Part shown: positions 30,915-40,587 of the stretch, piece by piece | Position numbering within the stretch: position 1 is the first letter of the stretch | How the letters are laid out: each line of letters begins with the position of its first letter | Source: Alistipes sp. | Lineage (GTDB): Bacteria > Bacteroidota > Bacteroidia > Bacteroidales > Rikenellaceae | NCBI GenBank assembly: GCA_017555695.1 | Contig: JAFZFX010000026.1 | Span: 1-56,915 of the forward strand | Length of the DNA: 56,915 nucleotides | Direction: 5' to 3' | Made by a program: the position numbers and the translations under genes | The notes under the pieces: generated by a model | Seen by the model: the letters and a program-made list of their open reading frames with translations, nothing else | The model's database searches: none | Told to the model about the DNA's origin: nothing

Positions 30915-32666
30915 ATGAAAAGCTTTTTGAAGTTATTTGTCGTAGTTGCCGTATCTGTTGTTGCATTGACTGGATGTAACTGCTTCGGCAAGATGGCAAA
31001 GCAGCAGGATGCAGTTACAATCAGCTGCACTCCCGAGGTATTGGCCTTGAACAATGGTAAGGTTGAGGCTGACATTACAGTAAACTTCCCCGCAAAGTAC
31101 TACAACAAGAAGGCCGTTTTGAAGGTTACTCCCGTTATGGTATTCAACGGTGGCGAGGTTGAGGGCGCTACAAAGTATTTCCAGGGTAGCAAGGTGCAGG
31201 ACAACTACACTGTAGTAAACGCTATGGGTGGTCAGTTCACACAGCACATCGAGTTCCCCTACGACGCTCGTATGGCTCAGAGCGAGTTGCAGTTGCGTGT
31301 AGAGGTTAAGTGCCCCGGTGGTAAGTGCAAGACTTTCACTTTGGTAAACGCTAACAATGGTGCTCTTCCCACAAAGGCTGAGTCTAAGGCTTTGGCTGCT
31401 GGTGGCGAGCAGGCTGCTGCTATCAAGCGTGAGTTCGGTTTGGTTGTTGCTAAGGGTGTAAACACACTCCAGAGCGACCTGGACTATGCAGCTGCTATGA
31501 GCAACACTGCTAACAACTACAAGAATGTTACAACTGTTGTTACAAAGGCTGACATCATGTACGCTATCAACTCTTCAACAGTTTCAAAGAAGGCTGCTAA
31601 CAGCGAGGATTTGAAGGCATTTAAGCAGAATGTTGTTGACAACCAGGGTAACGAGCGCGCTACACAGAAGCTCTATGTTCACGGTTATGCTTCACCCGAT
31701 GGTCCCGAGCGTATGAACGACAAGCTCTCTGCTGCTCGTTCTAAGTCAGGTCACAAGACAGCTGAGAAGTTGCTCAAGGATACAGGTATGGAGTTGGATG
31801 TTGCCTCATACGGTGAGGACTGGGAGGGCTTCCAGGAGTTGGTTGCTGCTTCTGACATCGAGGACAAGGATATCATTCTCCAGGTTTTGCGTCGTTACGA
31901 CTCTTCTACACAGCGTGAGTCAGAGATTAAGAATATGTCTGCTGTATTCACTGAGTTGAAGAAGGAGATTTTGCCCAAGTTGCGTCGTGCACAGTTGGTA
32001 AACAGCACTGACATCAAGGGTAAGACTGACGCTGAGATGGCTGAGCTTATCAACTCTGGTCGTTTGGACGAGCTCACAGACGAGGAGTTGCTCTATATGG
32101 CTGAGAGCGTATTGGAGGACAACAAGGCTAAGGCTACTGTTTTGGAGTACGCTGCCAAGAAGTTCAACGATGCTCGTGCTTACAACAACTTGGGTGTTGT
32201 TTACGCTCAGTTGGGTGACAAGGCTGCCGCTTTGGCTGCTTACGAGAAGGCTGCACAGTTGGGTCTGAACAACAACGAGATCAACAGCAACCTCGCACTT
32301 GCTAACCTTGCAAACGGTAACATCGCTAAGGCTCAGCAGTACGCTGCTGCTGCAGATGCTAAGACTAAGTCTTTGATCTCTGCTGCACAGGGTAGCTACA
32401 GCGCCGCTGCTTCTACTTTGAAGGGTTACAACGCTGCTATCGCTAACACAATGAACAACGACTTGACTGCTGCGAAGAGCGCTATCGCTAGCGACGCTTC
32501 TGCTAAGGCTGACTACTTGCGTGCTGTTATCGCTGCTAAGCAGGGTGACATCGACACTGCAAAGGCTCAGTTGAAGAGCGCAGTTGCTAAGGACGCATCT
32601 TTGGCTAAGAAGGCCGCTACAGATGTTAACCTTGCAAAGTTGTTCGAGGGTGGCTTCAAGCTCTAA
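30915..32666 (+). CDS. Abundant lipoprotein with OmpA-like and TPR regions
   Basis: 583 residues. A lipoprotein signal peptide ends LTGC (Cys21). A beta-rich N-terminal domain (about 30-170) is followed by an OmpA-C-like segment (about 210-305, starting DIMYAINSSTV and containing LYVHGYASPDGPERMND with the N-x-x-LS-x-x-R pattern). Acidic linkers and TPR units follow (about 405-485, ARAYNNLGVVYAQLGDKAAA), then an Ala-rich helical C-terminus. Codons are almost all preferred ones (GCT, AAC, AAG, GGT), as in sdhA, so it is probably one of the most abundant proteins. The OmpA-like part suggests peptidoglycan contact. Function unknown. Confidence 0.8.
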   Translation: MKSFLKLFVVVAVSVVALTGCNCFGKMAKQQDAVTISCTPEVLALNNGKVEADITVNFPAKYYNKKAVLKVTPVMVFNGGEVEGATKYFQGSKVQDNYTVVNAMGGQFTQHIEFPYDARMAQSELQLRVEVKCPGGKCKTFTLVNANNGALPTKAESKALAAGGEQAAAIKREFGLVVAKGVNTLQSDLDYAAAMSNTANNYKNVTTVVTKADIMYAINSSTVSKKAANSEDLKAFKQNVVDNQGNERATQKLYVHGYASPDGPERMNDKLSAARSKSGHKTAEKLLKDTGMELDVASYGEDWEGFQELVAASDIEDKDIILQVLRRYDSSTQRESEIKNMSAVFTELKKEILPKLRRAQLVNSTDIKGKTDAEMAELINSGRLDELTDEELLYMAESVLEDNKAKATVLEYAAKKFNDARAYNNLGVVYAQLGDKAAALAAYEKAAQLGLNNNEINSNLALANLANGNIAKAQQYAAAADAKTKSLISAAQGSYSAAASTLKGYNAAIANTMNNDLTAAKSAIASDASAKADYLRAVIAAKQGDIDTAKAQLKSAVAKDASLAKKAATDVNLAKLFEGGFKL

Positions 32667-32698
32667 TCCTTGACGATTAGGTTGAAATAGACTTTCAG

Positions 32699-32733
32699 AG
32701 CCCGACTTCCCATTTGAGAAGTCGGGCTTTTTT
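32699..32733 (+). terminator. Terminator after the OmpA/TPR lipoprotein gene
   Basis: AGCCCGACTTC pairs perfectly with GAAGTCGGGCT around an 8-nt loop, followed by a T run. Confidence 0.9.
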
Positions 32734-32809
32734 ATGCCCTCGAGTGAAAGTTTTGGGTTGTGGTGGTCCGTTTTTTGGTGGAAAATTTATACCTATGTAA
32801 TAATATTTG

Positions 32810-32817
32810 TATATTTG
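32810..32817 (+). promoter_or_regulatory. -7 element TATATTTG directly before the GH5-like gene
   Basis: TATATTTG fits the consensus and ends 4 nt before ATG 32822. Transcription would start about at the codon itself. No TTTG is seen at the proper -33 distance. Confidence 0.5.
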
Positions 32818-32821
32818 CATT

Positions 32822-34213
32822 ATGAGGAGTCTGCTTGCCATAGCAATTATCCTGCTGTTGGGGATGTCACTCTCTGCACCTAAACGAAAATCTTTCGTCG
32901 AGGTAAGCCGAGATAACCCCCACTATTTAGCTCTTTCAAAGAGTGGTGAGCCATATATCCCCATAGGTTGCAATATTGCTGCCGTGAGTTCTCTGGAGGA
33001 TATGGAGTACTACCTAAAGAAGCTACACGAAAATAGTGGTAACTTCGGACGAGTATGGCTCAACTCCGAAGGTTTCGAAATCGAGACCAAGTATGGCCAG
33101 CCCGACAAAGAGAAGTTACAACGCATAAAAAAGATGCTCGATGTAGCCGATGCCTATGGCATAAAACTCAAGCTATGTATCGAGTCATTCCGCCATATCA
33201 GCGCAGGTGAAAACAAGTGGGACACGAAGGCTACGCTACATAAAAGCAACGGAGGTCCATTCAACGATACCCGTGAGTATATCACCACCGAGCGCGGAGA
33301 GGAGGAGTTCCTGCGACGCGTAAAACTTCTGAAGGAGTACTGCGGTGACCACCCCGCCATATTCGGCTGGGAATTGTGGAATGAGATGAATGCCGTAGCA
33401 GCACCAACCGAAGATATAAAGAGATGGAACGAGCGTATGCTATCACGCGTGAAGGAGCTATTCCCCAAGCATATGGTGATGCAGAGCCTCGGCTCGTTGG
33501 ACAGCAAACACTCGTTTGATATATATCAGCACACCAACTCACTACCCGAGAACGAAGTCTCGCAGGTGCATCGCTACCTCGACGAGGGGGCTGCGCTTGA
33601 GGTGTGTCAGGCTCCGATGGATATACTTTCTGCCGATGCGATAGAGGTATTACGCAATATTGACAACAGCAAACCTTTACTGCTGGCCGAATCGGGAGCC
33701 GTGAAACCCAACCACGCAGGACCAAGCGAACTATATCCGCGTGATAGTCTGGGTACTATACTGCACGATGTGTTGTTTGCGCCTTTCTTCAGTGGTGCGG
33801 CAGGCCCTGGCCACCTATGGCATTGGGACCACCACATAAGAAAGCACAACACTTGGTTCCAGATAGGTCGATTTGCCAGAGCCGTTGAAGGCATCAACCC
33901 CATTGAGGAGCAATTCGTCCCAATGCGACATGACACCGAGGTGTTGAGAGTATATACACTGCGAGGAGAAAAGACTCTGATAGCTTGGTGTCGTGATGTA
34001 AATAGCACTTGGAGAAGTGAACTTAAAGAGGGCATTGCAGCAGAGCCTATCGATGGAGAAAAGATAGACTTCACGCAGGCAATAGGTCGCAAGAGAGTGA
34101 AACGAGTGGAGTTCTATGCCCCCTGGAAGGATGAGTGGACAACGCTCGAGAGTAACGGCATTGTCGCACTACCCGAGTTCGTACGCTCGGCCGTAGTAAA
34201 AATAGGGTATTAA
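32822..34213 (+). CDS. GH5-like (cellulase/mannanase clan) secreted glycosidase
   Basis: 463 residues from ATG 32822, with a hydrophobic signal segment (MRSLLAIAIILLLGMSLSAP). The TIM barrel carries the clan GH-A acid/base Asn187-Glu188 in FGWELWNEMN and a nucleophile candidate Glu290 in PLLLAESGA, about 100 residues apart as expected. HLWHWDHHI lies near the active site. A small beta domain closes the protein (about 375-463). It resembles glycoside hydrolases annotated as cellulase or mannanase superfamily, but the true substrate is not readable. A TTG at 32807 opens the frame earlier but overlaps the promoter. deoC follows after 29 bp. Confidence 0.78.
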   Translation: MRSLLAIAIILLLGMSLSAPKRKSFVEVSRDNPHYLALSKSGEPYIPIGCNIAAVSSLEDMEYYLKKLHENSGNFGRVWLNSEGFEIETKYGQPDKEKLQRIKKMLDVADAYGIKLKLCIESFRHISAGENKWDTKATLHKSNGGPFNDTREYITTERGEEEFLRRVKLLKEYCGDHPAIFGWELWNEMNAVAAPTEDIKRWNERMLSRVKELFPKHMVMQSLGSLDSKHSFDIYQHTNSLPENEVSQVHRYLDEGAALEVCQAPMDILSADAIEVLRNIDNSKPLLLAESGAVKPNHAGPSELYPRDSLGTILHDVLFAPFFSGAAGPGHLWHWDHHIRKHNTWFQIGRFARAVEGINPIEEQFVPMRHDTEVLRVYTLRGEKTLIAWCRDVNSTWRSELKEGIAAEPIDGEKIDFTQAIGRKRVKRVEFYAPWKDEWTTLESNGIVALPEFVRSAVVKIGY

Positions 34214-34242
34214 CATAGAAAAAAAACAATAAACGAAATATT

Positions 34243-35118
34243 ATGGAGTACGCAAACCATCTTAACGAGTATGCCGCAGCACCGACAGCGGAACAGATTA
34301 CTGAGGCCGTGGCCTCTGCCCGTGAGGCAGCAAGCGGCAATATGAACCGCCAGGTGATGGAGTTCTGCCTCTCGGCTATCGACCTCACATCGCTCTCGTG
34401 CGCCGACAACGAAGAGTCAATCTCGGCGTTCGCACGCCGTGCTGCAGAGTTCCATATCGACTACCCCAACCTGAAGGGCGTAGCTTCGGTGTGTGTCTAT
34501 CCGCCGTTTGTCGAGACCGTAGGTCTTGCTATCGACGCTACCCCACTGCGCATCACAAGCGTTGCGGGCGGCTTCCCCTCGTCGCAGACCTTCCTCGAGG
34601 TAAAGATGCTGGAGGTGGCTATGGCCGTTGAGAATGGTGCTGACGAGGTGGATGTGGTACTCAATGTAGGTAAAGTATTGGAGGGTGCTTATGACGAAGC
34701 GGCCAACGAGATTGAGGTACTGCGCGGCGAGGCAGAAGATGCTACGCTGAAGGTTATCCTCGAGGTGGGTGCGCTGCCATCGGCTGAAGAGATTTACAAG
34801 GCTTCGTTGCTGGCTATGGCTGCAGGTGCTGACTTCATCAAGACCTCTACTGGCAAGATTGCCGTATCGGCTACGCCCGAGGCGGCTGTTGTGATGTGCC
34901 ACGCCATACGCGCTTACTACGAGATGAGCGGCCGCAAGGTTGGCTTCAAGGCTGCGGGAGGAGTACGCACAGCCGAAGATGCCGCACTCTACTATACCAT
35001 CGTCAAGGAGATTCTGGGCGAGGAGTGGCTCACCACCGACCTGTTCCGCATCGGAGCATCGGCTGCAGCCAACAACCTGCTCTCGGCAATCGAGGGCAAA
35101 GAGGTTGTTTACTTCTAA
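34243..35118 (+). CDS. deoC: Deoxyribose-phosphate aldolase
   Basis: This enzyme cleaves 2-deoxyribose 5-phosphate to glyceraldehyde 3-phosphate and acetaldehyde in deoxynucleoside catabolism. The 291-residue protein has the class I aldolase Schiff-base Lys200 in ADFIKTSTGK, the proton-relay Lys in GFKAAGGVRT, and early motifs CVYPPFV and TSVAGGFPSSQT. It is of the longer DeoC type with an N-terminal extension of about 35 residues. It follows the GH5-like gene by 29 bp and ends at a strong terminator. Confidence 0.96.
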   Translation: MEYANHLNEYAAAPTAEQITEAVASAREAASGNMNRQVMEFCLSAIDLTSLSCADNEESISAFARRAAEFHIDYPNLKGVASVCVYPPFVETVGLAIDATPLRITSVAGGFPSSQTFLEVKMLEVAMAVENGADEVDVVLNVGKVLEGAYDEAANEIEVLRGEAEDATLKVILEVGALPSAEEIYKASLLAMAAGADFIKTSTGKIAVSATPEAAVVMCHAIRAYYEMSGRKVGFKAAGGVRTAEDAALYYTIVKEILGEEWLTTDLFRIGASAAANNLLSAIEGKEVVYF

Positions 35119-35141
35119 CCAACGAATCAACCGATAGAAAC

Positions 35142-35185
35142 AGAAAAGGGATTCTGCCTTGCGTGGCAAAATCCCTTTTCTATTT
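35142..35185. terminator. Bidirectional terminator between deoC and the metallophosphoesterase gene
   Basis: A 17-bp stem with one mismatch (AGAAAAGGGATTCTGCC against GGCAAAATCCCTTTTCT) closes a short loop. It lies between two convergent genes. Confidence 0.88.
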
Positions 35186-35198
35186 CTATTGTTAGGCG

Positions 35199-36377
35199 TT
35201 ACTCCACCTTGAATGTCAAGTTGCGAAGCTCCTTACCGAGAGCATCAATAACCTTCACCTGAATCTCCTTATCGTTAGCAACAACATCCATACGCGAGTT
35301 GTTGTCGTTCACAAGGATGGGGAATTGGTTACCATCGCAAGTACCCTTCTCGCGGATGCCGTAATTGTGAGTGTGACCCGAAAGCATCAAATCAACACCC
35401 GCCTCGTTCAACAGAGGCACGAACAGACGCTTGAGCTCGTTGCTACCATACCAGCCCTTACCCTTCTCGAAGGGGACATGCAGAAGGGCAATCTTCACAG
35501 GCGCCGACTTGATATCCTCACGCTGGATAGTCTGCTTGAGCCACTGCGCCAACTGCTCACGATAGGCATCGTAGGCTGCAGTACCGCCATACTCCAGGTC
35601 GCTGTCAGGCTTATCCTCGCCACTATCCAACACAATCACAGCCACGGGTCCCTGACGGAACGCGAAGCAGGCCGTGCCTGTATCTGTGGGGAAGAGGTTA
35701 AGGTACTCGCTGAAGCCGGGACCACGAGTCTCGTGGTTACCACGAACATACACCAGAGGGAAGTCCGTAGCAAAGAGCTCCGATGCACGATGCAGGAACT
35801 TATCCTCGATATCCTTCTGGGAACCCATAAAATCGACCATATCGCCATTGAAAACTACGAAGTCGGGCTTATCCTTCTTGACGCTCTTTGTCAGCGCAAT
35901 CAACATCGAGTCACGACCGTGGATATCGTTCACCATAGTGAAACGGCACTCCTTGGCCGACTGATTCATAGTGCGGATGGCGTAAGGCTTCTGTGAATAT
36001 ACATTGCTGGCAGTAATCTGACCCGACACGGGGTTGTGGCCGCTATCGTCGATACCCTGCTGGTAGATGCGGTAACGGTATGTAGTGCCAGCCTGCAGAC
36101 CCTTGATACGCACCTTGTGCAACTTGGTTACTGTGTGACGACCCAAATAGTCCTCGTAGTAGCGGGGGCGCTCCTCGGCGTAGAACGATGTGCCATCATC
36201 GGGAGCAAGCTCCACCCAGCCCATCGAGCGCTCGGTAGTAATCCACATCACGGTCATCTCGGTTTCCGAAACACCTACCACCCACGGGCCACACTGAATC
36301 TTGGGCACGGGAATCTCGGCGGCATAGAGCGTAACGGCTGCCACAGCCATCACAAGGCTCAGGAAAAATCTCTTCAT
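35199..36377 (-). CDS. Exported purple-acid-phosphatase-like metallophosphoesterase
   Basis: 392 residues with a signal peptide (cleavage near Ala19/20) and an N-terminal fibronectin-III-like domain (about 25-125, ending GLQAGTTYRYRIYQQG). The calcineurin-like phosphoesterase domain has the dimetal motifs intact: DIHG (151-154), NGD (177-179), GNHE (213-216) and SGHTHNYG near 335. It probably hydrolyses phosphate monoesters or diesters in the periplasm. Upstream on the same strand, 47 bp away, is the small membrane protein gene. Confidence 0.9.
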   Translation of the reverse strand: MKRFFLSLVMAVAAVTLYAAEIPVPKIQCGPWVVGVSETEMTVMWITTERSMGWVELAPDDGTSFYAEERPRYYEDYLGRHTVTKLHKVRIKGLQAGTTYRYRIYQQGIDDSGHNPVSGQITASNVYSQKPYAIRTMNQSAKECRFTMVNDIHGRDSMLIALTKSVKKDKPDFVVFNGDMVDFMGSQKDIEDKFLHRASELFATDFPLVYVRGNHETRGPGFSEYLNLFPTDTGTACFAFRQGPVAVIVLDSGEDKPDSDLEYGGTAAYDAYREQLAQWLKQTIQREDIKSAPVKIALLHVPFEKGKGWYGSNELKRLFVPLLNEAGVDLMLSGHTHNYGIREKGTCDGNQFPILVNDNNSRMDVVANDKEIQVKVIDALGKELRNLTFKVE

Positions 36378-36424
36378 AGTATTGTAGTTTTAGTTTTGGT
36401 CAGTTGTTTTGGTCTCTCTTATCG

Positions 36425-36616
36425 CTACTCGGTGGCGGCATCATCGGCACTATCACTCACTGCGGGAGAGTTATCAGTCTCCACCATAATCTCGGCCGAT
36501 GGCGAGAACAAATCCTCGGGCAGCAGGCTCTTGTAATTGCCCGCATTGAGTACCACAAATACCAGCACGCCAAGAACTACGATGGTGATTATATAACCTA
36601 TTATTCGCTTAATCAT
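36425..36616 (-). CDS. Small single-span membrane protein (63 aa) after the S41 protease gene
   Basis: The product has a basic start (MIKRIIGYIITIVV), one membrane span at about 5-24, and an acidic, low-complexity C-terminal tail (SDSADDAATE). It starts 11 bp after the S41 protease stop on the same strand, which supports a real, co-translated gene. With Lys and Arg before the span the tail should be periplasmic, where the protease also acts, so it could be a substrate, anchor or modulator of the protease. That link is inference from position only. Confidence 0.6.
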   Translation of the reverse strand: MIKRIIGYIITIVVLGVLVFVVLNAGNYKSLLPEDLFSPSAEIMVETDNSPAVSDSADDAATE

Positions 36617-36627
36617 ATCTCTTTTAT

Positions 36628-38286
36628 CTATTTATTTTCTTCACTCTGCTCGGCTGCGGGTGCTGTATTCAGCACCTCGAGCGCACGCTTCACAACATTA
36701 TCAATCGGGAAGATATTGTAGTAGAAGGCATTATCCTCCAGCACGGTATTGCGACCGATGTAGGCCTTGAGTTGTGCCTCAAGCACCTCGCGCGACTTTG
36801 CCAAATCACGCTGTGTGGGGCGTACACCCTGCTTTGCGGCATAACGCAAGAAGTCGCTAAAAAGCGCCTTGTCGGCATCGTACAGTGAGTCTAGCTGCTT
36901 GATGGTCTGCACCTTATTCAACGCCTCACGATGGTGGTCGGCATACTCGATGGTATAGCGATAGAGGATATTGCGACCCGTAACATCGACATAGAATTTA
37001 GAGACATGTGTAGTATCGAGCGGCACAAATACATCGGGCATAATACCTCCACCACCATAAACGGTCTTACCGCCAGGTGTAGTAAAGCGCAACGAATCAG
37101 CAAAGTGGATGCTATCGGCCGAGAAGAACTCGTTGTTCTCGTAGCGGCGCACGATGTCCATATAGTAATCCTTTTCGTCGCCATTCTTATAGGGGCGCTG
37201 GATAGAACGACCCGTAGGCGTATAGTAACGAGCAATGGTGAGTCGCAATGCCGAGCCATCCTGATAGGGAATCTGGCTCTGCACCAAGCCCTTACCGAAC
37301 GAGCGGCGGCCGATGATAGTACCTCGGTCGTTATCCTGCACGGCACCCGCCAAAATCTCGCTCGACGATGCGCTATCCTCATCGATAAGAATCACGATAG
37401 CCAAATCGGTTGAGTTGCCCCTGCCGTCGGTGTATTGCTTGGTCTGCTTGCCATTGCGATCCTCGGTATAGACAATCAAACGCGAAGCGGGCAGGAACTC
37501 GTTGGCTATGAGTATCGCCTGATCCATAAAACCACCAGCATTACCACGCAAGTCGAAGATAAGGCGTTGCATACCCTGCTGACGCAACTTGAACATAGCG
37601 CTCATAACCTCCTCGTACGATGTACGGGCAAACTGCGAAAGGCGGATAAAGCCCGTATTCTCATTGACCATAAAGGCCGACTCGACGCTGTTGATGGGTA
37701 TAGCATCACGCACCACATTCACATCCACCAGCTCGTCTATGCCCTGACGCTTGAGCGAGAGCTTGACCTCCGAGCCTCGGCGGCCGCGCAGACGCTTGAC
37801 AATGGCATCCTGCGGCATCTTGACACCCGCCACCAAGGTATCATTAACCTCGATGATGCGGTCGCCAGCTACAATACCTGCTTTGGCGCTCGGTCCATTG
37901 GGGATGACATTCAGCACGATGACCGTATCGGTTGCGGCGTTGAACACCACTCCGATGCCATCGAACTCACCCTCCAACGGCTCGTTTACCTCCTGCAATT
38001 CACGAGCAGGGATATACACAGAGTGGGGATCCAGCTCTTTCATCATAAGCGGGATGACCAACTCCGCGAGCGAGTCCATAGTGATGGAATCAACAAACTG
38101 ATGCTCGACAAGCATACAAGTCTGCATAATCTTGTTATTGAGTTGCAGATTGCTGCGCTGAACGATATTGCGAATCTGTGATTCGGCGCGATTACGGCCC
38201 ACAAACTGGCCTAACAATACACCGAGGACGATGCCTCCCGCCAGCAACAGCGGAAAGAGGATAGTATGTCTGTAATTCTTATACAT
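36628..38286 (-). CDS. S41-family C-terminal processing protease with PDZ domain
   Basis: 552 residues. An N-terminal membrane anchor (about 9-29) precedes a cap helix region, a PDZ domain (about 100-185, starting GEFDGIGVVFN) and the tail-specific protease core (about 200-380). The catalytic segments are SASSSEILAGAV (about 305-316) and GRRSFGKGLVQ, giving Lys332. The long C-terminal part (about 385-552) is helical and ends with Glu/Ala-rich residues. Such proteases trim C-termini of periplasmic proteins. A 105-bp gap separates it from the outer membrane protein gene upstream. Confidence 0.93.
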   Translation of the reverse strand: MYKNYRHTILFPLLLAGGIVLGVLLGQFVGRNRAESQIRNIVQRSNLQLNNKIMQTCMLVEHQFVDSITMDSLAELVIPLMMKELDPHSVYIPARELQEVNEPLEGEFDGIGVVFNAATDTVIVLNVIPNGPSAKAGIVAGDRIIEVNDTLVAGVKMPQDAIVKRLRGRRGSEVKLSLKRQGIDELVDVNVVRDAIPINSVESAFMVNENTGFIRLSQFARTSYEEVMSAMFKLRQQGMQRLIFDLRGNAGGFMDQAILIANEFLPASRLIVYTEDRNGKQTKQYTDGRGNSTDLAIVILIDEDSASSSEILAGAVQDNDRGTIIGRRSFGKGLVQSQIPYQDGSALRLTIARYYTPTGRSIQRPYKNGDEKDYYMDIVRRYENNEFFSADSIHFADSLRFTTPGGKTVYGGGGIMPDVFVPLDTTHVSKFYVDVTGRNILYRYTIEYADHHREALNKVQTIKQLDSLYDADKALFSDFLRYAAKQGVRPTQRDLAKSREVLEAQLKAYIGRNTVLEDNAFYYNIFPIDNVVKRALEVLNTAPAAEQSEENK

Positions 38287-38391
38287 AGATACATTAAACT
38301 GCTACCCCACACTTTTAGCAAGAGATATACCACAAATATCCCTCACGCAGTGTTCTGGATGTGCAGCCTCAATTTTGTTTTAATGTTGTTA

Positions 38392-39567
38392 CTATTTGTT
38401 GCTCCAGTTATAGGTCATACCTACGGTCCACTGCGACTGTGTACGCACTGCCGTATTGGCGGCCTTGTCATATACCAACTGGTAGTAGAAGTTGGTAGAT
38501 AACAGGTTTGAGACCTTGATGGTAATACGGTGCTGGCTATTGACCGTCGGGTGCAGGCGAGCTGCATAAGGTGCGCCCGCGGGGGCATCACCCTGCTGAC
38601 CACCAGCCTCCCAAGCGGCCTTCTGGTCGAGATATCTCTCATAAGCACGAATCTTCGGAGCCTTCATCACATTGGTAATCCAACCGTAGTACGACACGGT
38701 ATTCATCCAATAAGAGATCCACTGCTTCTTACCCCACGCCTTGCTGAACTGTAGCTGTATCTGCGAACCGCCAGAGAATGTGGCGTGCTTGTCAATCTCC
38801 ACACCGAAATAGTTGTCGGCACCACGCTCCTCATAGAGTTTCTTAAGAGCGTCGCTGTAAACCAATGTACCGCTGGCAGAGAATACTGACATAGTAATAC
38901 TGAGCGGCAGTTTCTTCATGCTGTAGGTCATACCCAATGATGCTGACACCGTAGCGGGAGCCAGAAACGACTGCTGCAGATGCTCCTTCTCCTGTCTTAC
39001 GCGCGAAGCGTAGGTATTGCTCAAACGGCTATCCATACGACCCGTGAATGTATAGGCCCAGCGTTCGTTTACTCTTAACGATGGCTGTGTCTGCACCCAG
39101 AAGGCATCGGTGTTCTTGAACCATATACCCTTGCGTACGGTTACCTCCTCGCCATCGGCATTCACCTCAGTGACTTCGGCACGCGCACGGTTGTAACCAT
39201 AACGCACATCGGCCTCGGTTGTGATTGCAAACTTATTCTTGCCAAATGCGTGACGGAAATGGTATGTACCCAACACCGTGGTTGAGTTCTCACCACCCCA
39301 CGCGTCGTTGTAGGCGAACATCTGACCCTGAAGGTTAAAGTTCATCGTAACGGTGTTGCGCTGCTTGCGGAGGTTACGACGCTCGGCCTTGGCGCGAGCC
39401 TCGTTGTAATAGTCGGTCTTGACCGTCATACCCTTGAAAGTCTCCTTAAAGCGTATATCCTGCTCCTCGTTAGTGGCAGTCTTGTTCTTCTCGACATTGA
39501 ACTGTGCGAAAGTCTCGTTTACCGAAAACAACACAGCAAATATCGCCAACAATAAAAATCTTCTCAT
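38392..39567 (-). CDS. DUF3078-like outer membrane protein
   Basis: 391 residues from ATG 39567, with a signal peptide ([20 protein letters not shown] before AQ). The mature part is made of alternating beta strands rich in aromatic and polar residues and ends in [12 protein letters not shown], consistent with a beta barrel. It resembles the DUF3078 family of Bacteroidota outer membrane proteins; the assignment is by pattern. An ATG at 39594 would add nine residues ahead of the signal. A TAACTTTG box stands 50 bp upstream. Confidence 0.7.
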   Translation of the reverse strand: MRRFLLLAIFAVLFSVNETFAQFNVEKNKTATNEEQDIRFKETFKGMTVKTDYYNEARAKAERRNLRKQRNTVTMNFNLQGQMFAYNDAWGGENSTTVLGTYHFRHAFGKNKFAITTEADVRYGYNRARAEVTEVNADGEEVTVRKGIWFKNTDAFWVQTQPSLRVNERWAYTFTGRMDSRLSNTYASRVRQEKEHLQQSFLAPATVSASLGMTYSMKKLPLSITMSVFSASGTLVYSDALKKLYEERGADNYFGVEIDKHATFSGGSQIQLQFSKAWGKKQWISYWMNTVSYYGWITNVMKAPKIRAYERYLDQKAAWEAGGQQGDAPAGAPYAARLHPTVNSQHRITIKVSNLLSTNFYYQLVYDKAANTAVRTQSQWTVGMTYNWSNK

Positions 39568-39617
39568 ATCAAACCTAAATTTAGTTTTACCCATAAGGGT
39601 AAAATATTCCTACGCGG

Positions 39618-39653
39618 CAAAGTTACTAAAATTAAAGAAATTTATTACATTTG
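39618..39653. promoter_or_regulatory. Divergent -7 elements for the DUF3078-like gene and nfo
   Basis: Minus strand TAACTTTG (39618-39625) points to the outer membrane protein gene; plus strand TACATTTG (39646-39653) points to nfo, 29 bp before its ATG. Both fit TAnnTTTG but neither has a clean -33 TTTG. The two promoters are back to back. Confidence 0.55.
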
Positions 39654-39682
39654 TCCCAATAGAATTAAACATTTTGACTACA

Positions 39683-40531
39683 ATGAAGTATTTTGGAGCG
39701 CATGTAAGTGCATCGGGCGGAGTAGAGAACGCACCCCGCAACGCAGCACAGATAGGAGCTACAGCATTTGCTCTCTTTACGAAGAATCAGCGCCAGTGGG
39801 CAGCACCACCTCTCACAACGCAACAGATTGATGCCTTCAAGCAGGCGTGCGACGAGTTGGGATATACGCCCGCACAGATTCTGCCGCACGACAGCTACCT
39901 GATCAACCTCGGACATCCCGAGGCCGAGCCGTTGGAGAAGTCGCGCGCGTCGTTCATCCACGAGATGCAGCGTTGCGAGCAGCTGGGACTGGACCGTCTG
40001 AACTTCCACCCCGGCAGCCACCTGAAGAAGATTTCAGAGGAGGAGAGCCTACGCATTGTGGCCGAATCAATCAACATTGCGCTGGATAAGACTTCGGGCG
40101 TGACGGCCGTCATCGAGAACACCGCAGGCCAAGGTTCAAACCTCGGCTACGCCTTTTGGCATCTGGCCTACATCATCGACCGCGTGGAGGATAAGTCGCG
40201 CGTGGGCGTATGTCTCGACACCTGCCACTCGTTTGCTGCAGGATATGACCTATCGACCGAGTTGGGTTGCGAGATGGTATTTGCCGAGTTCGAGCGCGAA
40301 GTGGGATTCAAGTACCTAAGAGGTATGCATCTTAACGATGCGCTGAAGGCCGTGGGTAGCCGTGTGGACCGCCACTCGCCTATGGGCGAAGGCTTCCTGG
40401 GTATCACGCCGTTCCGTTACATAGCACGCGATGCGCGATTCGACAATATCCCCCTCATCCTGGAGACTCCCGACGAGGAGCGCTGGGCCGAGGAGATTGC
40501 TATGCTGAAGAGCTTTGCCGAGGAGAAATAA
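39683..40531 (+). CDS. nfo: Endonuclease IV
   Basis: 282 residues from ATG 39683 ([18 protein letters not shown], the standard beginning). This AP endonuclease cleaves 5' to abasic sites in base excision repair and needs three zinc ions. Conserved motifs are [33 protein letters not shown] and LETP near the C-terminus, which supply the His, Asp and Glu ligands. Length is normal. The frame is open upstream to 39419 but that part overlaps the divergent gene. Followed by a near-perfect terminator. Confidence 0.96.
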   Translation: MKYFGAHVSASGGVENAPRNAAQIGATAFALFTKNQRQWAAPPLTTQQIDAFKQACDELGYTPAQILPHDSYLINLGHPEAEPLEKSRASFIHEMQRCEQLGLDRLNFHPGSHLKKISEEESLRIVAESINIALDKTSGVTAVIENTAGQGSNLGYAFWHLAYIIDRVEDKSRVGVCLDTCHSFAAGYDLSTELGCEMVFAEFEREVGFKYLRGMHLNDALKAVGSRVDRHSPMGEGFLGITPFRYIARDARFDNIPLILETPDEERWAEEIAMLKSFAEEK

Positions 40532-40550
40532 CTCAATCCAAATAAAACAG

Positions 40551-40587
40551 AGAGTCCGCCTGATTCATTTCAGGCGGACTCTTTTTC
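40551..40587. terminator. Terminator between nfo and the aminotransferase gene
   Basis: A perfect 13-bp stem (AGAGTCCGCCTGA / TCAGGCGGACTCT) with a 6-nt loop and a T run; the A-rich other side serves the convergent minus-strand gene. Confidence 0.9.
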
